This document shows, piece after piece, positions 31,745 to 44,187 of a stretch of DNA of 64,000 nt. Made by a program: the position numbers and the translations under genes. Positions within the stretch are counted from its first letter, which is position 1; every line of letters begins with the position of its first letter. The notes below the pieces were generated by a model. The model saw only the letters and a program-made list of their open reading frames with translations. It was not told the DNA's origin and searched no databases. This DNA comes from Bipolaris cookei (taxonomy: Eukaryota; Ascomycota; Dothideomycetes; Pleosporales; Pleosporaceae), in contig NRSV01000052.1 in assembly GCA_002286855.1 (NCBI GenBank), positions 1 to 64,000 of the forward strand, written 5' to 3'.

Positions 31745-32208
31745 TTACACGGGGTTTGATGCTAATCCTTCTCTGAGCTCGATCCGGGTTAGGGTGAGTA
31801 GGAATGGGTGACTAGCTCCGTGAGAGTTGTCTGGTGATTCGTAGTGGCAAGGAATTATGGATGTAACCGGAGGTTTTGACAAACATTGATCTATATTGCT
31901 ATAGACTAACAAGTAACAATCTTGTTAAGTAAAGATACTAGTAAGAAAGTAAAATTTGAGTTGACCCCAACGAGAGTAAATAATGAAAACCCATCCATAC
32001 TTATATCCTCATTGCTTCCCGTCCTGCCATCCCTTACCTCCCTGCTATCCCTTACCTCCCTGCTATTCCTGGGATGGTTGTTCTTGGCGAGATGGTACAT
32101 CACGTGACCTAACCCAGCAATGATTATTACCTTCTGACGTGGACGTCCATAGGCCTTCAGCCATCTCGTCACTTGTCAAGGAGAGAATCCTTCTTGTTAC
32201 TTGTAACA
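31745..32208 (-). mobile_element. LTR plus leader fragment of an LTR retrotransposon (copy 2, inverted)
   Basis: 31862-32208 is the inverted counterpart of the LTR at 2563-2890: it starts TGTAACCGGAGGTTTTGACA on the plus strand and ends TTACTTGTAACA. 31745-31861 matches the leader following copy 1. The two LTRs differ by scattered substitutions and a small tandem duplication of CCTGCTATCCCTTACCTC around 32040-32060 here. No coding part remains. Confidence 0.7.
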
Positions 32209-32875
32209 CTTTACAACAACTTGCTGTACACTTACATCCTCGATGACATCAGTGACACCAGCGACACTTTTGAATGTTCCGACTTTCCAGATGTCGTTTC
32301 AGATTGCTTTCCCTTGTATTGAATGGCGTTCTACAAGCTATTGGGAAGTGTTATTAGATTGCGCTCCCACTTTCTGGAAATCGCGATGGAATGGCTCAAG
32401 CCTTGAGGTGAATTACTTTTCAGATCATACTAGGTTACATGGGAGACATCAATGCCATATTTTGATATAAGAGAAACGGATACTGCGTATGCACCTGGAA
32501 TTAACATTCGTACTGATCGTTTCAAAGTGCTACCTGAAAACTAACTCATACATTGTGATTATGAAGCGAGAACGAAAGAAATGCAAAATATTTTAAAGCA
32601 TGTTACGCCTCCTCCAAAAACCAACGCCACATCTTAACAGGTACCAGACGGGGAAGGCGGGGTGCCAAACAGCTACGTCATACTTTACTACATCCCCAGC
32701 TCATTGAAGGAACACCCAACAATGTAACCTCAATGCTTGGTAAAGACTGACTATTGTAACTATGGAAGTGATGTGCATGAGCGGGGTACCTTGAAAGTAG
32801 TGCAAAAAGGTGGGAAACACACGTTGTTAAAAGAGGTGATGTACTTTCTCTTTCACTCCACCACCTCTTTTCATA
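32209..32875. other. 5' flank of the GH92 gene
   Basis: No supported gene. It should contain the GH92 promoter; no single motif stands out. Confidence 0.4.
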
Positions 32876-35482
32876 ATGTCCAGTGCGATGATACTCGCGA
32901 TAATTGCGATTTTGGAGCGACAATATGCATATGCACAGGAAGTCGATTTTTCGCAATTCGTGAACCCTTTCATAGGGACCGAAGGCGCTATACCCGGCTA
33001 TGCATGTAAGTCATGTGATCTTCGGTCTCTGTCCAATTACTAATACTGTAAAGATGGCGGCGGTGACGTCTCTGTTGGTGGTGCAGTTCCTTTTGGCATG
33101 GCCAAACTGGGCATCGACAGTTATGAAGAGCCCATCAATCAGACTGCTCTAAATGGCGGATATACGCCCAAAGGTCATGTCACGGGTATCAGCCTATTGT
33201 ATCAATCCGGAACGGGAGGAGGACCGAAATACGGGTATCCTTCCCAGATGCCGCTTACAGAAATTGACGGCGATGTTAACTTGCTGGATAATCGCACATA
33301 TTGGCAAGATCGCGTGCGTTGAGTAGCGATATTCACCCTGCATTGGCTGACAAAATTTCAGGTCGGTGAAGATGTAGCTTCAGTGGGTTACTTTCGCACA
33401 GAGTTTGAATCGGGTGTACAAGTCAAATTATCAGCTTCACGACACGCAGGGTTGTACCACTACACTTACCCCTCAACTTCTGAGAAACACGTCTTGGTAG
33501 ACCTATCGTACTATCTCCCACATCCAACTCGAACTTGGGACTGCCAGTTTTACACGGGCGGTGAAATCGAGATTCAGCCTAATTCCAGCATCTACACTGG
33601 CTATACCTCCATTGCTGGGGGATGGAATATTGGCGCACCAGTCACTGTTTACGTATGCGGAGAGTTTGATAGCGTACCTAGTGAGGCGAAGGCATTTAAA
33701 GGCTCAAACACATTCCCTGTGGGTCGACACTTTCGGGCGTTCAACAATGGTACAACGCCGCAACCTACATTTACTGGTAACACTGCTCGTTCAGGGCCCA
33801 TGAACGACCGTATTGGCGCACTCTTCACTTGGAGCAACGGCACTGAGATAAAGTCCCGAGTTGGAATATCCTTTATGTCTGTAGATAAAGCTTGCGCATA
33901 TAAGAACGCTGAGCTGTCAACCTGGTCCATCGAAGACACTACTCAAGCAGCGCGCGAGGAATGGAACCGTGATGTGTTCTCTAAAATCCGGGTTGACACA
34001 TCTGAGCGCGCAAATAAAACGCGACTTACGTTGCTATATTCAAGCTTGTACTTTATGCATCTTATTCCAAGCGAGCGGATAGGCGAGAACCCATTATGGA
34101 AGTCCGATGAGCCGTCTTGGGATGACTTTTACGCAATGTGGGACCTTTTCCGAAACCAAGTCTCGCTATGGCACCTCATTCAACCAAGTTACTACGAATC
34201 AATGATCAGATCTTTGATTGATATATTCAAGAATGAGGGGTATCTGCCTGATGGGCGGTCTGGGAACTACAATGGGCTGGTACAAGGAGGATCAAATGCT
34301 GACAATGTTCTTGCTGACGCTTACGTCAAAGGTTTGAGGGGTATGATCAATTGGAACAAGTGCTATGCAGCAGTCAAGAAAGATGCTGATGTTCTGCCTT
34401 CGACCAAAATCCCGTTGATCCTCAAGGGTCTCTCAAGGAGGGTCGGTCAGCGCTCGATGATTGGATACCGCTCGGTTATGTTTCAGCAGATCGGAACACG
34501 CGCGCAGTATCGAAAACGGTAGAATATTCGCTCAATGATTTTGCTGTAAGTCAGATTGCAGCAGGGGAAGCACCTAGCGACCAGAACGTCTACTTGCGTA
34601 GGTCGGCAGGTTGGCAATTGAGCTGGGATCCCGAAGCATCGAGTCGCAACTTCACTGGCTTTGTTATGCCACGATATGCGAACGGTACTTTTCATAAAAC
34701 TTATGACATTACCGATTGCAGTAGATGCAATTGGCAGGATGAAAGCTATGAGGGAACTGCATTCGGTGGGCCAATTCGACCGCGTGTTAATCTTTTACGA
34801 CGTACTAATTTAGACAGAATACTCATTCAGCATCCCTCATGACGTATCACGCTTGATTACCCTCATGGGTGGTCCGTCGCATTTTGAAGAGCGACTCGAC
34901 TACGTCTTTCAACCAAACACGTCTGGTGTTGATCTAGGTGTCAATGGGCTCGGCATTACAACGATTAACAACGTTGCCAACGAACCGGACTTCCAAACAC
35001 CGTACCTTTACAACTATCTTAACAAGCAGTGGAAGAGTGTAGAAAGATCTCGTTAACTCGCTAATGACTTCTACTTCAACACCACAAACGGCATACCTGG
35101 AAATAGTGATGCTGGCGCGCTGAATTGTTGGTTGGTTTGGCAAATGCTGGGCTTGTATCCAATCGTCACCACACCCGTGTATCTCCTCGAGAGTCCTTGG
35201 TTTTCCGATATTAACATCACAGTAAACTATGACAAGACTCTAAGGATCCGAGCTGAAGGATTGGATGATGGGGATGGGAAGCAAGGATACTATGTGCAGA
35301 GTATTAGTATCAACAGTCAAAAGTGGGATAAAAATTGGTTCGAGCATGAGGATGCCGGTGGAATCATGACAGAGAGCGGGGAAATTTTGTTTACGCTGGG
35401 CCATGAGCAGGTGGTATGGGAAACGGGCGATATACCGCCGAGCCTGGGTCATCAGGAAGTTGATGTTGGGAGCAGCATGTGA
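32876..35482 (+). pseudogene. GH92 alpha-1,2-mannosidase, frameshift plus nonsense codon
   Basis: Exons 32876-33005, 33054-33313, 33362-34765 and 34818-35482 (introns 48, 48 and 52 bp) fit a protein of about 819 residues. Family GH92 enzymes are calcium-dependent exo-alpha-mannosidases acting on N-glycan-type mannose. There is a signal peptide (MSSAMILAIIAILERQYAYA), then FVNPFIGTEGAIPGYA, GGDVSVGGAVPFGM, WDDFYAMWDLFRNQ, PDGRSGNYNGLVQGGSNADN and DAGALNCWLVWQMLGLYP. A base is missing in the A run at 34406-34409, after which the frame resumes as NPVDPQGSLKEGRSALDDWI. An in-frame TAA lies at 35054-35056 (SVERSR, stop, LANDFYFNTTN). Both lesions are in otherwise well-kept sequence, suggesting recent loss. 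Confidence 0.85.
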
Positions 35483-37509
35483 TTCTGGGAGTCAATAAAT
35501 CATGGAAACTGCAGGCTCTGGGGCTGTATGATTGACTTTTGCTAAGTTTTTTTTAGAATGTCAGCATCGGAAGACTACAGAAAAGCCCCACGCATGCAAG
35601 AATGATGCCGCCGGTACGAATGCCTATGCCGTCCACCAATCACTACCAATCATTTTACACCGTATTGCCTGTATACCTAGATTTCTGCCGGTCAACCCTT
35701 TTCTGGGGTATTATTATTGTTCCATTATAGTCTATATGCAGTTCGGGGTTATGCGAGACTTTGGCGCAGCCACCGTTCAATATTGTTTCCTCTACTTTCT
35801 TGTTCAATGGTTGGACATCTACTATGGTGCGTTGGTTCGTGCACGACTGTAAGAGGAGAGAAACTCTACAATCGATGACCTCCTGCCTCTTCTTAAAACC
35901 TTCTTTGTGACCTTATCCTTTAATATCCTGTCTGTATAAGTAACAAGGTGACAGCGATCGGATAGCTCGGAAGCTCCACCCCGCACACAGCAGTGGGCAA
36001 CCCCACAATAGGACCAAAGCAGAGAGCATAAGAGAACCTTGTACGCACGTAGATAGGCAAGAATTTTCAATACACACACCTGTCTTTTTGGCAACCCTTC
36101 TGCATTCGTGCAAACCCTCTTTAGCCCCGCGCGCACATGCTTCGTACCTTGCTGTTTGCACCCGGTTCATGCTTATGCTAGCTAGCTACAGAGCCCATTC
36201 AACACCTATAGTGATTTGACCCAGTAACAAAAACTTCGTATAGCCCAATAAATACTTGTCAAAATTGCAGAGATGGATCCAGTGTGGCTATCAATCTAGA
36301 AGATGTGCTTCTCTGATACGATATCACAACAAGGCCTATAGCTTCCCTCAGCATAGCCGAATCCGTATTCCTCCTATAAATCCAACACAAGCTTCTCCTC
36401 ATCAACCTCAACCCAATCATATCTAGATAAGCACCGCCCTCACCATCTTCCGGACCATGTCAGAAATATTCCTCCCGGGCCCCATCACACATACACTCCA
36501 TCCCGCTGGCCGAGATCGTGCAAACCCCAGAAATACAAGCTGCTTACATCACAAACGCCAGGGTACCTTCTTGCCACTTTCCGAACATCAGTAAATATCG
36601 CCTATCAGGTCCGTGGATGTCAGCAATTTCTGCTTCCCCATCTTATGTATTTAATCGGTAGTTATATACTAAACATCGATTGAGTCTTACGTGCGGTAAG
36701 AAAGCTATATTACTGCATCTTGATCGGATACGGGCGATCGAGCGTGCAAAGAAAGGAAGTGTTCAATATGCTATTCGTAGGTTAGGGGACATGGAAGGAT
36801 AACATTGGAAATTGACTCCTCAGAGCTGATTTCCGTGACACCGAAAAAAAGACCACCCTGGACGAACGAGAGATTCGGGCCGGAACGAGGAGAGAGTTTA
36901 TGAGATACCAGTACTACTATTGAATACCTAGGGCTGCTCACGCAACTTTTCTTTGGGGTTGGTTTGTACGTATATGCTCGCTGCCATTTAGGTGTTATAT
37001 CAACGCAGCTCGTCCAGTATGTAATCCGGATTCCGCTGGACCGAAGACTTCGTGTCAGACTGGCTATATCCAAAGTGTTGTAATCGAAAAATTAGGGTCC
37101 TGGTTTTTGGAAGCGGACTCATGGTTTGAGAGGGGCATGTAGCCTTGGAGTTTGGAGGTGCAAAATACGATGCGTCGAACGATGGGGCCGTTTTCGGGGA
37201 GCCAAGCTGTGTCGCTTGTGCGCTGTCCAGAAGTCATTGGGGAGGCAGGTAATCAGCATATGTCTCCAGATGATAATGTTGCTACAGTTTGAACTATTCA
37301 TGCTGAATGCCAATAGAAAGAGCTCGCTGTAATGGAGATGAGAGATTCTTGCTAACGATTGTGCATTCATTCCACCTACAAAGAAGTGAAGACAGCAGTT
37401 TGTGTCGAAAAATGAAGAAGTAAAGAGTACACCCACTTGCCCCTACATATCCCTACTTCATTTGCAAACCTTGAAACTAAGACACTCGTTAACAAGCGGG
37501 ATATTTCAC
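35483..37509. other. 2-kb region without a supported gene
   Basis: Short frames only. A frame near 36480-36600 reads PLAEIVQTPEIQAAYITNAR, which may be a gene relic, but it has no flanking support. Confidence 0.4.
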
Positions 37510-37963
37510 CTAACCAACAGCACCAACCGAGCCTGCCAGGAGCTGCTCACCTAGCATAATATAGTGGCAAGGGAGAGTGTGATTATAGTCATTCAGATGA
37601 CGATCAATGAGTTTATGGATCGTAAAGGCGCGGTGCATCTGTCCCCATATATAACATGCAATATACACAGTAATACTCTTAATTAACAAGTAAATTGAGC
37701 TTGCCTTGCAACGCAATGTCTCTGGAAACGGGTAATGTACCTTCTGACTCGCGGTAGAATGCCCAATCTTTCTCGGCTAGGAACTCTTCCATGATCTTTC
37801 CGTCGTAGCACTCTGGTAGCTGCCATGTGAAGCTGGGAATGTCAAACTTGCATCCTCGACTCTTCGCTTCTGCTGGTGTCGAACCACAGTTTGGCCAACT
37901 CTCGGCATGAGATGAAGATGAATTTGTGCTAGGTATAGAGGCGTCTTGATAGGGTGAAGACAT
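37510..37963 (-). pseudogene. relic of a common fungal orphan family (CGxxxxEAxxxGCxFD type)
   Basis: From ATG 37963 the frame gives NCGSTPAEAKSRGCKFDIPS, FTWQLPECYDGKIMEEF and WAFYRESEG. The family pattern continues past a TAA at 37679-37681 (LNLLVN, stop, EYYCVYC) and a one-base shift to IWGQMHRAFTIHKLID and RHLNDYNHTLPCHY, ending at 37510. Many ascomycetes have dozens of such proteins, usually with an N-terminal membrane helix followed by this cysteine- and histidine-containing domain. Their function is unknown. The membrane-helix exon is not seen here. Two lesions make it a pseudogene. Confidence 0.6.
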
Positions 37964-39603
37964 ATCTTGGTACGGTCAAGTGGTATCTTTGCAAGGCGAC
38001 TCGTTCCCTATTGCAGTTTTGTGTGACATATGAGATTTGGACGCATTTGTAAGCTGTAGAACGCTCGCAATGTATTAAGTATGAGAATAATTGCTATAAA
38101 TTAGCTTTTAGAAGTTACCACAATAATCCATGACAACATTGTCAAGAACCAGTGTTAAAATATCCACAAAAGTACACTTGTATTTTACGTAAGATCTATA
38201 ACCACCTTTTTTGAATAGCACCGCTTTAATTGCACTCAAACCTAGAGCTTGTATATTTCTCAAGCTTTTGTCATACGACAAAAAAGGGGGTTATGAAGAA
38301 CTGCCGATGTGCCAAGCTGTGCTCGTAATCTTGCACCCAACATACCGACGCTACTTGACGAGCTAATACTGGAGAAGATCCAGATCTTCCGTAAAAGTAA
38401 CGTATAATCTTAGTACGGCCGACATGAAAACAGGGTCAAAGACTTAGTACCTCTACACAAAATGTGATGCATGAAAATAATCAATTTTCCAGGTAAACTC
38501 AGTCAAACTCCGTCTCGTCAGCGGAACTCAAATCAGTCAAGCTCTAGAGCATCGCTAGGCAGTTGGAATGAAGAAGGGTTCACCGTGGGAACTCGATGTA
38601 CCAGAATACGAAGCGGCACAACCCCGGCATACCAACGTCAGAACTAAGTAAGTTAGTTTACTTTACCAGCTTGAACTTCAGTTACTCAGAGCAGCATGGA
38701 GGGTACTGCGTACTCTTATTCTCCGTCTTGAATGCGTTTTTATTAGACGTCAAGGTCAGATGTAAGAATAATTTCCACCTGGCAGTTTCCAAACAACGTA
38801 TTAGAGTGACTCACTCGGTTACTTGGTATTTGCGAATTGAAGAGTTGCTATTTGCGATTCAAATTTTTTTCATAAGATTTCAATTATTCCAAGAGCGCAT
38901 TCATCGCGATCGAGAAAGGATTTAGCCGAGACTATATATTACGCTAGGTGGTGTAATGGGTAACGCAAGGTGCAACAGGTGGATCTCTGTGGGAGGGATG
39001 TAAGGAGCTGACTAGCCTAGGATCAGAAGGATCTCCGGGTATATATCTGTCTAGTCTATGTGATGTGGTGAATAGTGGTTGTTGGCTAAATGTGAAGTTC
39101 TAGTTGCGGTGGTAGGTGCATGTCAAAGATCCGCCCCAGTGGTGTTTCCTACGAGAAGAAACACGACCGGGTTTGCGCTAAGAATTTGTAATGAATCCTA
39201 TAATCCCGGCCCTATCGGCCAGATAAGTTAGAGCAGCGAGCACCTGCAACAATGGATAGACAGAGTAGCACGATGCTAAAGCCGCACCCTCTTCAGCGCT
39301 GTTTATATGCTGTTAGTACTATCTTATCCACCACGTGATACAGCGGTAGGTAAAGGCCAATCATCAACATCTCAGCATAAGATGCGACTGAAGACAACAC
39401 ACTCACAATGGAGAGACCCCATCGAAAGAAAAAGTTAGTCCAAAAATTCATATTGACGATTACCGAGTCTTTCGTATTTAGGACATGCAGTCTCAGGATG
39501 ATTATCTACAACATGACTTTTGTTCATCCACATTAACAACAGTCGTAACTCTCCTCAACAATCCAGATACAAGAAAAAGAAAACCCACCCCTTCCAATTG
39601 CAT
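37964..39603. other. AT-rich region without a supported gene
   Basis: Includes a 110-codon frame at 38596-38925 with no family resemblance. 38945-38970 (GGTGGTGTAATGGGTAACGC) looks like a pol III A box, but no convincing B box or cloverleaf follows. Confidence 0.4.
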
Positions 39604-41945
39604 CTACAACGGGGGCGCGTTAGGATCCTCCATGCACTGGTCAACACGCATGAGTTGCTTTCCAGTCTTCTTGGCAATCTGGATGAACTCCCTAAGGTAG
39701 CTGACCGTGCTAGGGTACAGGTAGTGCAGCACAACCAAATTACCGCCCTTGTTGACGTCACGCTGGAAGGCAACCTTTTGCTGCTCGGGGGTGTCGGTCT
39801 CGGCCCACAGCCAGTCCTCAACATCGACGCTCCAGTTGACAATGTGGGCGTCCTTGCCGACAGCCTTTGTGAGACGCGAACGCATGCGGGCACCCTCGTT
39901 GCCAAAGGGAGGACGGAAGTACTTGGATTGGAAGCCGTTGAATTGCGACTTCATGGCCTTGACGTCCTCGTTATACTCCCAGTCAATGGAGGCGTAGTCT
40001 GGAAGACCCTCCATCTTGGGGTGGGTGAAGGAGTGGAGAGCGAGCTGGTGGCCGGCGGCGCTCATCTCCTTGTAGACGTTGGTCAGGTTGGTGGATGCGT
40101 CAAGAAGAGGAGCGCCAACGGTGAAGAAGGTGACCTTGATGTTCTCCTCGCGGATGATCTTGAGGACCTCTTGGGCGAGGTCAGGCTGACCATCGTCAAT
40201 AGCAAAGGCGAAGGAGTTGGGGCGCTTGCAGGCGAAAATAAGGTTGCCAGTATCATCCTTGCTGGGGATCTTGACACTGGATGGGACGGATGACACAATC
40301 TCAATGAGGGAGAGAGTGACGGACTCGGTCGTGTGGAAACCCTTGAGTGCGAAACCGACAACACGGCTGAGGTTGATATTGAAATGGTTGATGGGAATGT
40401 AGATGTGACCGTTCTTGGCATAGCGCTTGGCCTCGGCAGAGTCCCAGGTCTCAGGGTAAGGGGCGATGGCGGAGTCGCACTTGCTGTTATGCTGCTGGAA
40501 GGCGACAGTGAAGTCGGTGGTACCAGAGTAAGCAATGTGAAGGTAAGAGCCCTTGTACTTGGTGAAGTCAGAGCATCCACCGGACACCTGAGTGTAGAAG
40601 GCATAGTCAGCATCAGGCGAGGTGATGGTGAGCTTATTGCTTTCATATTTAAGAGTCATGCCCTCATCACCGCCGTGCCAGTTACCCATGGCATTGGTGT
40701 TGGCATTGGCGAACCTGTCGATCACGAGGCCAGTAGCAGCAGCATTGCTGGGTGCGGGGACAGTGGCGGTAGAACCAGAGTCGGAAGGAGTAGTTGGAGG
40801 AATGTACTCTCCAGAGTTGCCACAGTAGAATGCCATGGGGCCAAACGAAGTGGTACCAGTGAAGCCAGAGAAAAGAATGGTGGTAAGCTTGGCGGTGTTA
40901 AGACCTGAGAACTTGCTGAAGGGAATGGTGTAGAGCTTCTCAGAGCCGTTGAACTCCCAGCCCAGATCCTTGGAGGAGGCATAGAACGACTTGGCCTTGG
41001 TCGGGTCGCAGTCGTCTGAAGAGTCAAGCTGAATGTTGAGCGAAGCGCCCTGGGGAGCCTTGATGCGGAGCGAAATGCCGTTGTATCCCTTGGCCTTGGC
41101 GTCAACACAGCGGAACTGGCTGTAGAAGTAGGAGTTGGCATTGGGAACAAACTCGACGCGGTTCTTGGCAGGCTTTCCAACGGTGATAGAGGTCATGGTG
41201 CCATCGTCAGAGGTGGGGAAACCCATAGCGTTGTAGAACAGGAAGGTCAGACGAGATTGAGAAACCCAGTCATCGACTACCAAGGGGGCGCAGGTGCCAG
41301 TGGCAGTGGGGACGGGGACGGTCTGCATGGTAGTGCGGGTCATGCTCGTTGAGGTCGGGTTGCCTCCAGAAGAGCTGCACCCGAAGGCAATCTTGCTGAG
41401 TTGCCATGTAGTTGTAGAGGAAGAAAATGTAGACCAGACGAATCCGGTGATGGCATTGGCATTGGCACCGGAGAACTGAGACAGAGGGATGTTGATGGTC
41501 TGGGTGCTTCCGGTCAGACCAGTCAGAGTGACCCACTTGGACGAGTATGCAGCATCGGAGCAGCTGCCCTTGGTCTGAATCTCCAGGGTTGCAGAGCCTT
41601 GGGCGGGGCCCTTGATCTGGAACGTGATAGAGTTGTATCCATTGGTCGAGGCAGCCTGGCATGGGAGAGTCTCGTAGAAGTAGGAAGTGGCGTTGGGCTT
41701 GAAAGAGAGAACACCGTTGGCTGCTGAGATTGAGGGCATGGAAGAATCATCTGCGGTAATCAGTAAATGTGTGGGTTGTTTTTTGAAGCAAAAAGAAAGC
41801 ACGAACCGCTGGTCCAGGTGCCCAAGCTGTTCTGCTTGGAAGACCACTTTGAGAAGTCGTCAATCTGAAGAGGGGCGCTGCAGGCTGCATTAACAGCGTG
41901 GGTAGCAAGTCCGGCCGCGAGGCCTATTAATGTGGTGAGGTACAT
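39604..41945 (-). CDS. CE4 polysaccharide (chitin) deacetylase-like protein with three N-terminal beta-sandwich modules
   Basis: Exons 41945-41807 and 41750-39604 (56-bp intron) give 761 residues. The signal peptide is MYLTTLIGLAAGLATHAVNA. Three related modules of about 150 residues follow (roughly 22-175, 185-345 and 365-520). They share openings such as LQIDDFSKW, LVVDDWVSQ and LVIDRFANA, the phrase NATSYFYET or NANSYFYSQ, and a closing IAFGC or MAFYC. They look like galactose-binding-fold carbohydrate-binding domains. Residues ~540-740 form the NodB domain with FAIDDG, the metal-binding HSFTH, FRPPFGN, NWSVDVEDW and LVVLHYLYP. This enzyme type removes N-acetyl groups from chitin, which can mask the wall from plant chitinases. 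It is intact, secreted, and likely wall-associated. Confidence 0.88.
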
Positions 41946-44187
41946 GGTGGGTAAAGAAAAGCGAGTGTGGTGCAAAAGCGAATGTACAGAAGTCTAGGAC
42001 TTCCAAAGACGGGGAGCCGCGATGCCCTTGGGGTTGAAGGAAAGGGCAATGAGAGCAGACGATAACTCGTGAAGATCATTTTCGGCGCGAGGCTCCTATA
42101 CATATATCTTCGGCTCCGACACGGCGGGAGCAGAGATTGGACTAGCGAGCTGGGCATGCAAGCCCTTTTCTGGGCAGCCCTGGCGTAGCAGGAACGGCAC
42201 GAGCTATTTCGGGTAGACTTTTTCTAGGCGAATGTAGATCATGGGTGGGACGGGCGTATGGGCGCTGGCGGTTTACTGCGATGCGCAACTAGGGCATACG
42301 GATGCGGACGCCATGTACCTATTGCTTGCTGGGCGTTTGCGGGGCACAGCATCGATGTTACTTGTACATACATGCGCAGTCTACATGGGCATCCAGAGCA
42401 CCATCCTCCGAGTGGCATACATACTCACACATGTACCTATGTGCCGGCGCCTCAACGGTGCGACCTTGTCCAAAGCACATGGTCATGGTAATGCTCCATC
42501 ATGGCGTTCCCGACTTTCCGACAGACTGCTTGCCGGCCCCGGATGCGATGGCCTAGGCTGAAACCATCCACATCTGTTCTCTACTTAGTCATTGCAAAGA
42601 TACGAGAAGCCATACCTTGGCTTTGAGTAGAGGCGAGCGGAAAGACTTGGCCATGACGTTCGGTTGAGGGATTGTGTGAGAGAGCACAATGGGGGGCTGC
42701 CGATGGCGAGACGCATGCCAGCATTCTAATTAGTATTTCCTTTCTTTTTTTCGACATGCTCCGGTAGCAACACGTGAGATTTTGGTATGTGCCATGTCAA
42801 AACGGCTTCGTCGCTACGGAAGCAACGGTGCCTGTGCCTGGTAAGGTGGTGGGCGTTTGGTGTACCTGTCGGACCCGCAGGCAATACGATGGTCGCCTGA
42901 CAGACCAGCGCATTGCCGTTACCAGGTGGAGCGGGGATAGCGCATAAAGCATACGCAGATATAGCGTTTTCCCCAAGTGGTGCCATCTGCCGACGATGAT
43001 GGTGTGCTGCTGCGAGTCGTCTTCATCAACAGCACACTGGGCCAACCTGGCGCCTCTCCCGTCTTTCCACGGCGCCCGTCGAACTCGCTGTGAGCTTGGT
43101 CAGCTGCGTGCACGTCAGCAGCTGCTTGCCTCTGTCGAAATCCATCTTTTGCATCGTCTGCGTAATGGCACAGTGTTGCCGACGAGCAATCCGTCGCTGA
43201 CCGAGTAATCTTCTTCCGCTCCCCCTGCCAAGGCGAGGCAGCCAAATGGCGCATCCAGCCCGGCTCTGCATGTTTCGTCCTTCTCCGCCGCCGCCCAAAG
43301 GGGCTAGTATATTGCCAAGAGCGGCTCCATCCCAATCTCTCAATAGCGGCTGTGCTGAAGTAAGGCCAGGACGCGACTCAAGGCTGGCCGACTAATGCTT
43401 GCTTCTCTCGATACGGCGACCCTTTCCATCTCCCATCCCCAATCCATGGTTCATCGCACGCTCCCACAGCCAACATCATCATACCGCGTAGAAAAAAGCA
43501 GCAGCAACGACGATTCCTCGAGCCCTGCAGCGGACACCCAGCACAGAGCTCAAGTCCCAACCAAGTCTACCGTCCAGCATGAAAAAGCACATACTTCCCA
43601 ACAGCAGTTGGCTATGATGCAGTCCTCTACCCACCAAAATTAGCTTTGATCACAGAAGTATTCTACACATGAGGAAAGCGAGAATGGTCTGCCAAAGACA
43701 ATCGCCCAATACGGTCGTAGATAGATGAATTTTGACATCGATATCGCTACGCCCAGGCCCTCCCCAGACACCGAACCGTGTTTCGAGTCTATCGGCTATC
43801 GGGTTCATTGGCTTGGTAAACGCAAATAGCAACGGGACATGACTGACATGATTTGACCCAGGACCACAACTTAATATTTGACGACGAGAAAGACAAGCGT
43901 CTAGCATGTGCCAAATATATTGTCACATGGCCGTCCAATCAAAAATAAAGTTCCAGAAACCTGATCGTGCGATATTCGCAAAAAAAGCATGTTGGGGTTT
44001 TTTTTTCAGGCGACAAGCCTACGGGTTGGTTGTAGATGCCCTGAATCCCTATCCCCTAAAGATGGGTTTCTGTTGACATACTGGGTACGGTAATGTGATC
44101 AGATTGCCAATCCTAACTAGACCCTACCTAATGCATGCTCACCAACACCAATTCGAGCTCTACACCACCCTTGAGCTTCTCGCCCTT
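41946..44187. other. 2.2-kb region without a supported gene
   Basis: The part next to 41946 should be the CE4 promoter. Beyond it are GC-richer stretches with short frames on both strands, for instance 82 codons at 43395-43643 (Ser/Gln-rich). None has introns, family resemblance or strong composition. Confidence 0.4.

Noticed and set aside
38945..39020. Possible tRNA or SINE head (A-box-like GGTGTAATGGGTAACGC)
   Set aside because: No B box at the right distance and no cloverleaf stems could be paired.
39520..40293. 257-codon plus-strand ORF, and others antisense to the CE4 gene
   Set aside because: Mirror frames of a long, well-supported coding region with intact NodB motifs on the minus strand.
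42241..43643. Several 70-140-codon ORFs on both strands in GC-richer DNA
   Set aside because: They overlap each other, lack splice context, signal peptides and domains, and look like chance frames.
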